NCBI RefSeq assembly: GCF_012524115.1
Contig: NZ_JAAZWB010000066.1
Location: forward strand, 1 to 64,000
DNA: 64,000 nucleotides
Reading direction: 5' to 3'
DNA from: Bacillus sp. RO1
Lineage (GTDB): Bacteria > Bacillota > Bacilli > Bacillales > Bacillaceae_I
A program made the position numbers and the translations under genes. Of the stretch, positions 18,162 through 26,037 are shown piece by piece (the stretch's first letter is position 1; every line of letters starts with the position of its first letter). The notes under the pieces were generated by a model that ran no database searches, was not told where the DNA came from, and saw only the letters and a program-made list of their open reading frames with translations.

Positions 18162-18186
18162 GAACTCCCCCCTTTCTGTTCAAACA

Positions 18187-18219
18187 GGAAAGGCCTACCG
18201 ATATAGAGTAGACCTTTCC
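18187..18219 (-). terminator. Hairpin after the DUF2922 gene
   Basis: GGAAAGG.CTAC...GTAG.CCTTTCC stem with one mismatch; the following T-tract is weak, so it may be partly read through into the YvrJ gene. Confidence 0.55.
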
Positions 18220-18227
18220 TAAAATCG

Positions 18228-18443
18228 TTAAGCTATTTCAAATTCGGTTACATTACGTTCAACAATTCTTGCACTATCCTTTGAGACTAGGTTTCCACCT
18301 TTGGATGTAAAAACATTTGCGGCAATAATGGTATCCATTGCCCCTTCGATTTCCACCTGTGTTAAACCTGCTTTAGGATCATCAACGGATACCTTCACCT
18401 TAGAGCCCTCTTCATTAAGGAAAAATAATTCTAGTGTAAACAT
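18228..18443 (-). CDS. DUF2922 family protein
   Basis: 71-residue cytoplasmic protein with the LELFFLNEEGSKVKVSVDDPK...DTIIAANVF pattern of DUF2922. The ATG ending at 18443 is used because AAAGGAGG lies 7 bases upstream; the GTG two codons earlier is too close. Sits between the DUF1659 and YvrJ genes. Function unknown. Confidence 0.85.
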   Translation of the reverse strand: MFTLELFFLNEEGSKVKVSVDDPKAGLTQVEIEGAMDTIIAANVFTSKGGNLVSKDSARIVERNVTEFEIA

Positions 18444-18481
18444 GTACACACCTCCTTTCTTTTATGATTTAAAAGCACTAA

Positions 18482-18697
18482 TTAGCCTAGGAAGTGTAAC
18501 TCACTACGTCTAACATTAGAAACAGGTGTTGTCTGAAGGCCAGAGATTGCTCCAGCTGCTTGTAGAAGTGCTGTCGCCTCTGCATCCACTTTAATGTTGT
18601 TGTAGTTTTTCGAACGGTACAACAAGTTCCCTTTTTCATCTTCTCCTAATTCATACATCAGGCGAAGTTGGACATTTTCCACTGCGTATTCTGCCAT
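18482..18697 (-). CDS. DUF1659 family protein
   Basis: 71 residues with the VQLRLMYELGEDEKGNLLYRSKNYNNIK pattern of DUF1659; small, acidic and soluble. The ATG ending at 18697 has AAGGGGG 7 bases upstream. First gene of the three-gene cluster. Function unknown. Confidence 0.85.
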   Translation of the reverse strand: MAEYAVENVQLRLMYELGEDEKGNLLYRSKNYNNIKVDAEATALLQAAGAISGLQTTPVSNVRRSELHFLG

Positions 18698-18843
18698 GCT
18701 CTCACCCCCTTTCACCTTCTATATAAATAGGTAAAGGAGAAAAGTAGTGAACGTTTTAAAACTTTCTAATAAAAGATAAGAAAAACCGAGCATAACCGCC
18801 CGGTCCTTCTTATGTTAGATACTTTTAGTTGTCTGATTTACCG

Positions 18844-18975
18844 CCGCTGTTCCTTTACGCAAATGGCTGCGTTTTCCGCGGGACAGTTTTTGAGCCTCCT
18901 CCCAACGCTTCAGGGGTCTCAACCTACCGTTACTCCCCCGCTGGAGTCTCCGCTATTTGCGGAAATCAACAGCGG
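18844..18975. repeat. Interspersed palindromic repeat, copy A
   Basis: Begins CCGCTGTTCC and ends AACAGCGG (inverted ends), with GAGCCTCC and GGGGTCTCAAC inside. Related copies start at 29656, 35111, 38054 (inverted), 51507 and 63777. A tail resembling the end of copy B's second half (AACGGAAATCAAC) lies at 19042-19054. Confidence 0.85.
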
Positions 18976-19127
18976 TGTCTAAACAAACTACTAAAAATCA
19001 AAGACTTTTTCATTGGCCTTGGCTCAAGAGAAGCGCATGGAACGGAAATCAACCGGATTATATACTTACTTAATCCCAAAAAAACCATCCCTTCTACCAA
19101 GTGGTAAATGGAATGGCTGTTTTTGAA

Positions 19128-19520
19128 TTATGAAACGGATTGCTTTAAATCAAGTTTGGATTTTTGTCTGGAAAGCTTCTGCAACGCAGATTCATTATAA
19201 CCGACAATCAACTTTTTACCGCTAGTGATAATTGGTCTCCTAAGCAGCTTAGGCTCTTCAATAATTAACTCAATTAACTGGGAAAGAGATAATTCATTCA
19301 CATCAATTCCAAGTTCCTTAAACGTTTGGCTTCTAGTAGCTAGGATTTCATCTATTCCCTCTGTCGTTAACGAAAGGATCTTCATCATCTCATCTTTGTT
19401 TGGAGTTTCCCTAAAGATATGCTTCTCCTGGAATTGAATGTTATTTCCTTTCAACCATTTCTTAGTCTTTCTACATGAGGTACAACTTGGGTAACTGTAA
19501 AAAATGATTTCATTCATCAT
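19128..19520 (-). CDS. mgsR: Spx/ArsC-family stress regulator MgsR
   Basis: 130 residues of the ArsC/Spx fold with a redox CxxC (Cys13-Thr-Ser-Cys16). The segments FRETPNKDEMMKILSLTTEGIDEILATRSQ and PKLLRRPI match MgsR (YqgZ), which works with RNA polymerase to modulate part of the SigB stress regulon. The genomic position, next to yqgY and yqgX, is the same as in B. subtilis. Two adjacent ATG codons are possible starts behind GGGGAGG. Confidence 0.93.
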   Translation of the reverse strand: MMNEIIFYSYPSCTSCRKTKKWLKGNNIQFQEKHIFRETPNKDEMMKILSLTTEGIDEILATRSQTFKELGIDVNELSLSQLIELIIEEPKLLRRPIITSGKKLIVGYNESALQKLSRQKSKLDLKQSVS

Positions 19521-19777
19521 GCTTACCTCCCCGGTTTCTTCAATATTTTATGTTAATCACATTGTATACCAATTGTATAACTTTTGTACAGTAAAATGAT
19601 AACTATTTTATGAACAAATTGCGACAACATTTTTTCTTTATGAAAAAAGAAGGCTTTCTGTTTAACTTTGCACTATAATGGAAATAGGTATGATAGAAAA
19701 ATAGTTGCATAATCATTATGCAACTGGAGAAAAATGTACTTATCTTGTAATCGTCACAAACTAGAAACAAACGCTTA

Positions 19778-19807
19778 TTTACAAGTAAAGTATTGGTACA
19801 TTATAAT
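19778..19807 (+). promoter_or_regulatory. SigA-type promoter of yqgY
   Basis: TTTACA, 18-base spacer, TATAAT, about 45 bases before the yqgY start. The rest of the 19,521-19,853 gap shows no gene. Confidence 0.75.
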
Positions 19808-19853
19808 AGGAAAGTGACAAGCATAAGGATTAGTGCGTAAGGAGGGGATACAT

Positions 19854-20099
19854 ATGGATCGTATGTACCGTGTAATGGGTTTCTGGACTGGGATTTTTGC
19901 GGTTATGTTTTATCTTGGCCACATGACTCAAACGTCTTTACTTTTCTTCGGACAAACGGTATTCTTCATTTTATTAAGTTATCTTAAGCTATCTGAACGT
20001 ATGTACATCTATATTTTCGGAGCATATTTAACAATTTTCTTTGTTGCCTTCTCGTATTGGACAACATTTATGATGGTGCCTGGATCTGGTGGTCATTAA
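19854..20099 (+). CDS. yqgY: DUF2626 membrane protein YqgY
   Basis: 81 residues, almost entirely hydrophobic, with about three membrane helices, starting MDRMYRVMGFWTGIFAVMFY. Matches the YqgY/DUF2626 family in length and position beside mgsR. The ATG at 19854 follows AAGGAGGGG. Function unknown. Confidence 0.9.
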   Translation: MDRMYRVMGFWTGIFAVMFYLGHMTQTSLLFFGQTVFFILLSYLKLSERMYIYIFGAYLTIFFVAFSYWTTFMMVPGSGGH

Positions 20100-20116
20100 A
20101 CATACGTAGCTAAACA

Positions 20117-20151
20117 ATAAAAAGCGATTGACTTATGTCATCGCTTTTTAT
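20117..20151. terminator. Bidirectional terminator
   Basis: AATAAAAAGCGAT...ATCGCTTTTTATT stem between convergent yqgY and the methyltransferase gene. Confidence 0.9.
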
Positions 20152-21275
20152 TGTGGTTCATGTGGTTCCAGATTTATTAATTTGTGCCATTTATTCGTTC
20201 CTTTTTCATGAATAAGGACATGGAAGGCGTTACTCCAGCTGCCGTCCATAATCAGGGTCCTTATCGCTCTGTTTTGCTTACTTTTCTCTGAGAAGGGATT
20301 TGGATCCTGATTATCTTGAAGGTAATCAAGTACTCCTGCAGCCACAAGAAATTCCCCCTGCCTCATGGTTCCTGCATGAGAGAACCCCAACTCATTTAAA
20401 CACTCTTCTAAAGCATCCAAATGTATATGGGAGGTTAAATCCATGTCAGCAGGATATTTTAAAGGATCCTTTATCAGTTGATGCTGGTAATAACCACGAA
20501 GACTGCCCTTTATTAAATCCTGACTGGATAGTTCAGAGAAACGGTATCCATAATCAACCGTTATAATGGTGCCTTTAAGCAACCACTCTCCAAGTATTTT
20601 CGCAAAGTCCATCATCGCTAAGGGAATTTCCATCCGCTGCCCTTCGGAAAAGATTATTTTATTTCTAGTAATATAAGCAAGGATAGCCGCATTACGAAGG
20701 GGAGCGCTTTTCTCCACTAGTCTACCATCTTCTTTTATCGTTACGAAAACTTCCTTTAAAGATCCATCTGTGTATTCCAAAACATGAACAGGTAATGCGT
20801 CGAAAAGTTCATTGGAAAACAGAACACCCTTTCTAAGTTGATCGGGGACTTCCTCTAAAGAAGTAAAGTAGCTCACAGGTGCCGTGTCTGAAATTATGGT
20901 TTGCTGCAATTTGATATGATAGGAGCTTGTTTCCACCATCACGTATTTCAAGCGATCATAGAGAGGAGCATCAAGTAGCATTACTTCTTCCAATAGATGC
21001 TTAGCAAACCTCCCATTTCCGCCGCCTACCTCAATGATGACTGGCGGAATATCAGTATCACTAAAATACTTTACCATCAGTTTTGCAAATAGTTTCCCGT
21101 AAACGTTGTGGACATTGCTACTTGTGATAAAATCCCCTTTTGTACCCACCTTATTCTTTGGTTTCATATAATAGCCTTCACAAGGGTGATAGAGTGCAGC
21201 CATCATATATTCAGAATAATCCAGTCTTTGTCCCGGGGCCTTCTCTATTTTTTCTTGAAGAAATGTTGGAATCAT
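20148..21275 (-). CDS. SAM-dependent methyltransferase, MidA/NDUFAF7 family (COG1565)
   Basis: 375 residues. GDFITSSNVHNVYGKLFAKL near the N-terminus and the SAM loop EVGGGNGRFAKHLLEE near 82-97 define the family; ELFDALPVHVLEY is the conserved motif near 150. Eukaryotic members methylate an arginine of a complex I subunit; the bacterial target is unknown. The ATG overlaps an AAGGA directly after the yqgX stop, so translation is probably coupled to yqgX. Confidence 0.88.
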   Translation of the reverse strand: MIPTFLQEKIEKAPGQRLDYSEYMMAALYHPCEGYYMKPKNKVGTKGDFITSSNVHNVYGKLFAKLMVKYFSDTDIPPVIIEVGGGNGRFAKHLLEEVMLLDAPLYDRLKYVMVETSSYHIKLQQTIISDTAPVSYFTSLEEVPDQLRKGVLFSNELFDALPVHVLEYTDGSLKEVFVTIKEDGRLVEKSAPLRNAAILAYITRNKIIFSEGQRMEIPLAMMDFAKILGEWLLKGTIITVDYGYRFSELSSQDLIKGSLRGYYQHQLIKDPLKYPADMDLTSHIHLDALEECLNELGFSHAGTMRQGEFLVAAGVLDYLQDNQDPNPFSEKSKQNRAIRTLIMDGSWSNAFHVLIHEKGTNKWHKLINLEPHEPQ

Positions 21276-21278
21276 TCC

Positions 21279-21911
21279 TTAAAACCCATTAAGAAATGGG
21301 TTGCTATCCATTTCCTTCTCGATGGTTGTAGTCATTCCATGGCCAGATAAAACGGTAGTTTCTTCTGGAAGCGTCAACAGCTTGTTGTGTATGCTTTGTA
21401 TAAGCTGTTCGTGATTGCCACCTGGGAGATCTGTCCTTCCTATACTGCCGGCAAAAAGAGCATCTCCTGCAAAAACCACTTTGCTCGGTTCATGATAAAA
21501 GCTCACACTGCCCGGTGAGTGGCCTGGCGTAAACAATATTTCTAGTTCGAAATTAGAAATGACCAATTTTTCTTCCGATTGAATAAGATGGTCTGCAGGC
21601 ATAGCCGTTATGGGCCCAAGTTGAAAAAACTGAGAGCCATTAAGACTTGGATCACCAAGCCAATTCTTTTCTTTTTTATGTACATATACTGGTATGTCCC
21701 AGTGCTTGCGTACTGCATCTACTGCACCTATGTGATCAAAATGTGCATGAGTCAATAATATAGCTAACGGTTTAAGCGTAGTTTCTTCCAAGTAGGAATT
21801 GAATGCTTGCCCTTCACTTCCCGGGTCGAAAATGATGCATTCTTTTCTTTCATTTATGAGAAGGTACGCATTCGTTTGCAGCGGGCCTAGTGGTAGCTGT
21901 TTCCATTTCAT
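21279..21911 (-). CDS. yqgX: Metallo-beta-lactamase-fold hydrolase YqgX
   Basis: 210 residues of the glyoxalase II-like fold: HAHFDHIGA provides the HxHxDH metal site, with further His ligands at TPGHSPG and SGHG, and Asp in FAGDALF. B. subtilis YqgX has the same context. The ATG ending at 21911 lies 9 bases from AAGGTG; a GTG four codons upstream is an alternative. Thioester hydrolase activity is likely; substrate uncertain. Confidence 0.93.
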   Translation of the reverse strand: MKWKQLPLGPLQTNAYLLINERKECIIFDPGSEGQAFNSYLEETTLKPLAILLTHAHFDHIGAVDAVRKHWDIPVYVHKKEKNWLGDPSLNGSQFFQLGPITAMPADHLIQSEEKLVISNFELEILFTPGHSPGSVSFYHEPSKVVFAGDALFAGSIGRTDLPGGNHEQLIQSIHNKLLTLPEETTVLSGHGMTTTIEKEMDSNPFLNGF

Positions 21912-21994
21912 TTCTTTCCACACCTTTCCTTGAAGTATCTATCCATCTATTTTACACTAAGAAGTAGAACTTGAGAAACGAAAGGAAATTGCCT

Positions 21995-22480
21995 ATGAAG
22001 TCAATGTTCGGTTTGGAAATACAATGTGCAGAGGATAAACCGCAATACTTTCAAAACCTTCTCTTGCAGCTTAAACAAATTGCCAGTATTTTTGATTCTG
22101 ATGACAGCATGCTTATTACCGATTCTGCCATGGAAGCAAAAGTCGTAAAAAACATGTTGATGGACCGAAGTATACTTGAGGAAACGTATTCGCTTTCCCT
22201 TATAGAAAATCCAATTGCCACAAGCCTTTTCACTGATTATGGTTTTGTTTCGGAAAAAAACAATCATTATCTGTATCAAGATATGATATCCATATTTAGA
22301 ATTGAAAGTGGTAAACAAGTTAATATTGATATGTTTCTCATTCAATTAGAGGAATCAATTATTGCTATAGAGGAACAATATAAGAAATCCTATATCATCG
22401 ATAAAGAAAATAAAGAATTTATGCTGAAAGTAGCTCGAGCATATGACATAGAAGTGTCAATTTTTGACCTCGACAAATAG
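21995..22480 (+). CDS. Hypothetical protein
   Basis: 161 residues from an ATG with AAAGGAAA upstream. Mixed alpha/beta composition, no membrane segment, no cysteine cluster beyond one CAED. I do not recognise a family. It is divergent from yqgX and followed by a weak hairpin; base composition is slightly more A/T-rich than its neighbours. Confidence 0.8.
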   Translation: MKSMFGLEIQCAEDKPQYFQNLLLQLKQIASIFDSDDSMLITDSAMEAKVVKNMLMDRSILEETYSLSLIENPIATSLFTDYGFVSEKNNHYLYQDMISIFRIESGKQVNIDMFLIQLEESIIAIEEQYKKSYIIDKENKEFMLKVARAYDIEVSIFDLDK

Positions 22481-22513
22481 TGAGAAAACATTTAAAATGT
22501 AAATGGAGTGTAG

Positions 22514-22530
22514 TGTAATGTTCCATTACA
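22514..22530 (+). terminator. Weak hairpin after the hypothetical gene
   Basis: TGTAATG-TTC-CATTACA, 7-bp perfect stem, followed by TACTTATTTT. Confidence 0.4.
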
Positions 22531-22593
22531 TACTTATTTTATGGAATTTCTTTTAAATAGAAATGGAAATGATCTCTGAAAGGGGCGTTAACC

Positions 22594-22767
22594 TTGCCAT
22601 TAGTTATTATTTTTGGACTTGTAACACTTTTATGCGTATTTGCACTTGTCCGTTCCCTTAAAGAAAAAAACTTCTTAGCAGTTCTTTTCGCTTTTGGAAC
22701 AGTTGCAGTTTTTGGTTGGTTTACGGTAATGACTGTCATTCAACATGGTTACCCGGTAGCACATTAA
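22594..22767 (+). CDS. yqgW: DUF2759 small membrane protein YqgW
   Basis: 57 residues from a TTG start with AAAGGGG about 8 bases upstream. Two membrane helices (VIIFGLVTLLCVFALVRS and AVLFAFGTVAVFGWFTVMTV) joined by a short basic loop, ending HGYPVAH. Position between yqgX and yqgV fits YqgW. Function unknown. Confidence 0.82.
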   Translation: MPLVIIFGLVTLLCVFALVRSLKEKNFLAVLFAFGTVAVFGWFTVMTVIQHGYPVAH

Positions 22768-22783
22768 TTTACTTAAGACAAGA

Positions 22784-22824
22784 AAAAGAGTATCCACCCG
22801 TATTGGGAAGGATGCTCTTTTTTT
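22784..22824 (+). terminator. Terminator of yqgW
   Basis: AAAAGAG.ATCC...GGAT.CTCTTTTTTT stem-loop with T-run. Confidence 0.85.
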
Positions 22825-22926
22825 CGTTCAGAGAAATATTCAAACCAAAATCAAATTGGTGAATATACTATATTTAGGGATATAAGGAAAGACTATAAAT
22901 ATAAAATTTGCAGGAGGGTGATATGG

Positions 22927-23055
22927 TTGGCATTAAGAACATTGTGCGGTAGTTGCAGTGGGACAGGGAGAAAGAAGCTCTTCATACTGCCCTTCTACAA
23001 GAAATGTAACAAGTGTAAAGGACAAGGCCGCTTAACAAAAAGTTTCTATATTTAA
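22927..23055 (+). CDS. 42-residue protein with two CxxCxGxG zinc motifs
   Basis: Starts at a TTG preceded by GGAGGGTGA. The first motif is CGSCSGTG and the second CNKCKGQG, the paired spacing of the DnaJ-type zinc finger, with only a short basic-hydrophobic linker between them. It resembles YuiA-like mini-proteins but I cannot assign it. An overlapping ATG frame stops after ten codons. A terminator follows closely. Confidence 0.7.
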   Translation: MALRTLCGSCSGTGRKKLFILPFYKKCNKCKGQGRLTKSFYI

Positions 23056-23066
23056 TTAGATAGAAC

Positions 23067-23110
23067 AAAAAAATGCCAGTACACTCAAATAAAGGTGCCT
23101 GGCATTTTAT
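23067..23110. terminator. Bidirectional terminator
   Basis: AAAATGCCAG...CTGGCATTTT stem between convergent genes. Confidence 0.88.
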
Positions 23111-23117
23111 TTATTAT

Positions 23118-23432
23118 TTATATGGAGCGTTTAGACTCCACCGCGCGCAGCTTATCTTCCATTTGTACACTTTTGTCTCTGCGATCATCTATCCTAATAT
23201 TGGTTGCTACTCGATGAAGGCCTTTTTGGAACGGTGCTTCGTGGATCACTTGTACCACATGCAATAATGTCGGGAGCTCTCCCTCTATAATGGTACTCAT
23301 CGGAGTTAATTTATAGTTGATTTTTCCTTCTTTTTTAAACCCCTCTAATATGTCTTGAATATCTGCAACATAGTCACTTACACTCGGCCCATTGGTTCCA
23401 ATAGGAATAACGGTGACATCAACAATTGCCAT
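23118..23432 (-). CDS. yqgV: MTH1187 family thiamine-binding protein YqgV
   Basis: 104 residues of the DUF77/MTH1187 ferredoxin-like fold: MAIVDVTVIPIGTNGPSVSDYV and YKLTPMSTIIEGE are the family hallmarks. Members bind thiamine or its pyrimidine part. The ATG ending at 23432 gives the length typical of YqgV; the GTG three codons upstream is too near its ribosome site. Next to yqgU. Confidence 0.92.
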   Translation of the reverse strand: MAIVDVTVIPIGTNGPSVSDYVADIQDILEGFKKEGKINYKLTPMSTIIEGELPTLLHVVQVIHEAPFQKGLHRVATNIRIDDRRDKSVQMEDKLRAVESKRSI

Positions 23433-23450
23433 TCTTTTCACACCCCTCTT

Positions 23451-24581
23451 TTAGGATAATTCCACTAGATTTACTATTTCCTTAGTTGAAGGAATTATTA
23501 ATTGTTCTAATTGGTAGCCGTATAAACAATAGATGCCGTTTGGAGAGCATTTCAATGGCTTGTTCTCCATATTTTTTGCGAGAACCTTTTTCTTTCCATT
23601 TGTGGTGTCGAATGAAATGAATTGAAAGCCTTCGGTATATCCATCTGCATTCCCAGCACGATTTGACTCAAATGTGTAAAACATTTTTGAGTTCTCTACA
23701 AAATCATAATAAGGAATAAAGTAATTGGAATATAGCGTGAGTAAGGGCGCTTGATAGGACTGAATTTCTCTCAAATCAGGGAAGTAAGAAAATGAATAGG
23801 ACGCTATTCCATTATCATCCACTGCCCCAACGGTTAATAGTAGGCTTTCATAGGTATGAAACATTACAACGCTTTCCTTGAGCTGCTTCTTATCTTGCGT
23901 ATTTAAGTTCACTGCATTAAGCGGAGCTTCCAGGGAAGGCATATCATGATTCCAATCTATATAAGCTATTTCTTGATCTGAAAGCCATTGGACAAACGGA
24001 TCTGTCACATCTTTTTTTACCATACTTTTGTTCCTTATATCAAGCAGAAAGCTATCGTAAGACCAGTCCTCCTTAAATGAGGAAACAACTAGCTGTTGAC
24101 CAGAAAAGGCATTCCATGAAAAAACAATATCTATAGAGTTATCAAATTTCCATTCTGCAAGTTCTTCTCCTTTATCAGATAGAACACTTAACTTCCCTTC
24201 TGTAGCGGAAACCGCAGATCGAACAAGAAACATATCATACGTCTTATTTGCTTCTACTGACATTATCATTTCTTCAGATTTGTAAAATACATCTGTTTCA
24301 CCGGAAACCAAATTAAAGGTGTGAACAATAGAACCGGTTCCATCGTTAACTATATATAATATGGTTTCATCATTTAACCATTCTGAAACAGCACTAAATT
24401 GATCAAAGGGTATAGAGAGCTTTTTAGGTGGTTCATTATGAAAGATTAATGGTTTAGAAGGTTTTTGTTTTTCCTCGTTCGAGAGAGCAGGTGCGTTACT
24501 AACTTCCTTGGGGTGAGAAGGAGATTGACATCCTATCAACATACAAATTATGATACAGACTACCCAAAAATTCTTTTTCAT
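23451..24581 (-). CDS. yqgU: Lipoprotein YqgU
   Basis: 376 residues with a lipoprotein signal (hydrophobic stretch, then MLIGCQS, lipidated Cys near residue 18), a Pro/Ser/Lys-rich linker and a predicted beta-propeller body. Synteny yqgT-yqgU-yqgV identifies it. Likely anchored on the outer membrane leaflet; function unknown. Ribosome site AAGGAGGGG. Confidence 0.85.
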   Translation of the reverse strand: MKKNFWVVCIIICMLIGCQSPSHPKEVSNAPALSNEEKQKPSKPLIFHNEPPKKLSIPFDQFSAVSEWLNDETILYIVNDGTGSIVHTFNLVSGETDVFYKSEEMIMSVEANKTYDMFLVRSAVSATEGKLSVLSDKGEELAEWKFDNSIDIVFSWNAFSGQQLVVSSFKEDWSYDSFLLDIRNKSMVKKDVTDPFVQWLSDQEIAYIDWNHDMPSLEAPLNAVNLNTQDKKQLKESVVMFHTYESLLLTVGAVDDNGIASYSFSYFPDLREIQSYQAPLLTLYSNYFIPYYDFVENSKMFYTFESNRAGNADGYTEGFQFISFDTTNGKKKVLAKNMENKPLKCSPNGIYCLYGYQLEQLIIPSTKEIVNLVELS

Positions 24582-24681
24582 TGCACCCCTCCTTTTTTCC
24601 TATCTTAATAACGATTATGAGGCAGGAAAGGTTTCAATACAAGCTAAAAAAATTAATATTCCTACAGTAATAATTTCCCCT

Positions 24682-24713
24682 AAAAAACGGCAAGCTGGCT
24701 GCTTTGCCGTTTA
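24682..24713 (-). terminator. Terminator of yqgT
   Basis: Minus strand ACGGCAA...TTGCCGT stem followed by TTTTT; it begins at the yqgT stop codon. Confidence 0.85.
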
Positions 24714-25910
24714 AGTATATAGGGAAGCTAAAAAGATGCCGAGGGTTTTTTGATAAATAGTGTCGTATTGGGACAATGGAAGTGGGTTAATTCCTTTACC
24801 AAGTTCCAATGTAAAGCCAGGCTTTTTATATTCCTGAATGAACCAATCTTTAAATCCAGCATGACTGTCGACATATCGGACGCTTTTATAGGTACTGACC
24901 CTTTCAAACTCCTTAGCGATCCTTTCACTCTCCATAGGTTCCAGCCCTTCATATCCCCAGTAGAACTCTTCTCCTTGGGTGTGAACTGCAATCACTTTAT
25001 TAAAGTGTTCTTTATCGGCCAGGTTTGCCATTGCAACTGCTTCAGGCTCAGTCAATGGCAGGTCACCGGGATAATCTCGAGGGGAAGGAATTTTCTCCTC
25101 TTTTCTAACCTTCTCAATTTTCCAATTGGCAGGAAAATGTTTATTTAAGTCTATCCCTCTGATGTTTGCCTTCCACCCTAAATAATCAGGACGATCCTGA
25201 TTAATGCTTTCCACAAGTTCCTTGTATGGAGTTTCAGCTGGAGGGCCATTTAGTACAAGATCTACTCCGTCAGGGTTTACCATTGGAACAATTGACAGTT
25301 CTGATTGTTCATATAGAGGTGTGCAAGACATTCCTCTCAATGGGGTAAAGTTTGTTAAACATCTAAGGTAATCATTGAGTAAATTCATAATTACCGCACT
25401 AGTAATCCATTCGTTTGCATGAAAACTGCCATTCCAATGTATTTTATTTTTCCCTTTCCCTAATCGGATGTGGTGCAATGGTTTTCCCATTACAGATTGT
25501 CCAATAGAAGTGCATTGAATAAATGGGTAGATGTCCTTTAGCTTTTCAATATCATTTGCTAATGATTGATAATCGTATAGCTTTTTAGGGTTAACAATAT
25601 TTTGTGTCATTCTTTGTGGGACGTTCAAAACATCTCCAGCTTTTAAACGAGCGAAATCTTTATCTTGATTTATCAACAGCAAACAATCTGGTGACAGATT
25701 TAGTTTTTGAGCGATTGTATGGATGGTCTCCAATTTATGAATCCTATGCTCTTTAGGTACATAACCCGGAATAGCTATTTCTTCGCCCGTATTAAGGAGT
25801 TCTGATTCAGATGGTATAGCAGGGTTGGAATCAAATATTAAATCTAATGACACCCCAAATATTTGGCCATAGTACCATAAGGAGTCCCCTTTTCTTGCCA
25901 AGACTTTCAT
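24711..25910 (-). CDS. yqgT: M14 zinc carboxypeptidase/endopeptidase YqgT with LysM repeats
   Basis: 399 residues. Two LysM-type repeats fill residues 1-100, then an M14 peptidase domain: zinc ligands in HANEW (HxxE) and VHTQG, substrate arginine/asparagine region around NPDGVDL, and catalytic Glu in FTLELG. The family includes gamma-D-glutamyl-meso-diaminopimelate peptidases acting on murein. No signal peptide is seen. Same place as in B. subtilis. Confidence 0.92.
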   Translation of the reverse strand: MKVLARKGDSLWYYGQIFGVSLDLIFDSNPAIPSESELLNTGEEIAIPGYVPKEHRIHKLETIHTIAQKLNLSPDCLLLINQDKDFARLKAGDVLNVPQRMTQNIVNPKKLYDYQSLANDIEKLKDIYPFIQCTSIGQSVMGKPLHHIRLGKGKNKIHWNGSFHANEWITSAVIMNLLNDYLRCLTNFTPLRGMSCTPLYEQSELSIVPMVNPDGVDLVLNGPPAETPYKELVESINQDRPDYLGWKANIRGIDLNKHFPANWKIEKVRKEEKIPSPRDYPGDLPLTEPEAVAMANLADKEHFNKVIAVHTQGEEFYWGYEGLEPMESERIAKEFERVSTYKSVRYVDSHAGFKDWFIQEYKKPGFTLELGKGINPLPLSQYDTIYQKTLGIFLASLYT

Positions 25911-25993
25911 TCTAAATCACCGCCCACCATTAGCATTTATACTAATCCATATGGTGAAAGGGTAAAATTTAGAACGATATGTAGATGTATAAA

Positions 25994-26034
25994 GAAAAAA
26001 CACCGAAAGCAATTAACCTGCCTTCGGTGTTTTG
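25994..26034 (-). terminator. Terminator of yqgS
   Basis: Minus strand ACACCGAA...TTCGGTGT stem followed by TTTTTT. Confidence 0.85.
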
Positions 26035-26037
26035 AAT

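Noticed and set aside
22539-22739. 66-codon minus-strand frame
   Set aside because: It is antisense to yqgW, which has start signals, membrane helices and the right neighbours.
22925-22954. Second recoding case: ATG frame ended early by TAG before the CxxCxGxG gene
   Set aside because: The overlapping TTG frame encodes the whole protein with a good ribosome site, so no stop-codon reading is needed.
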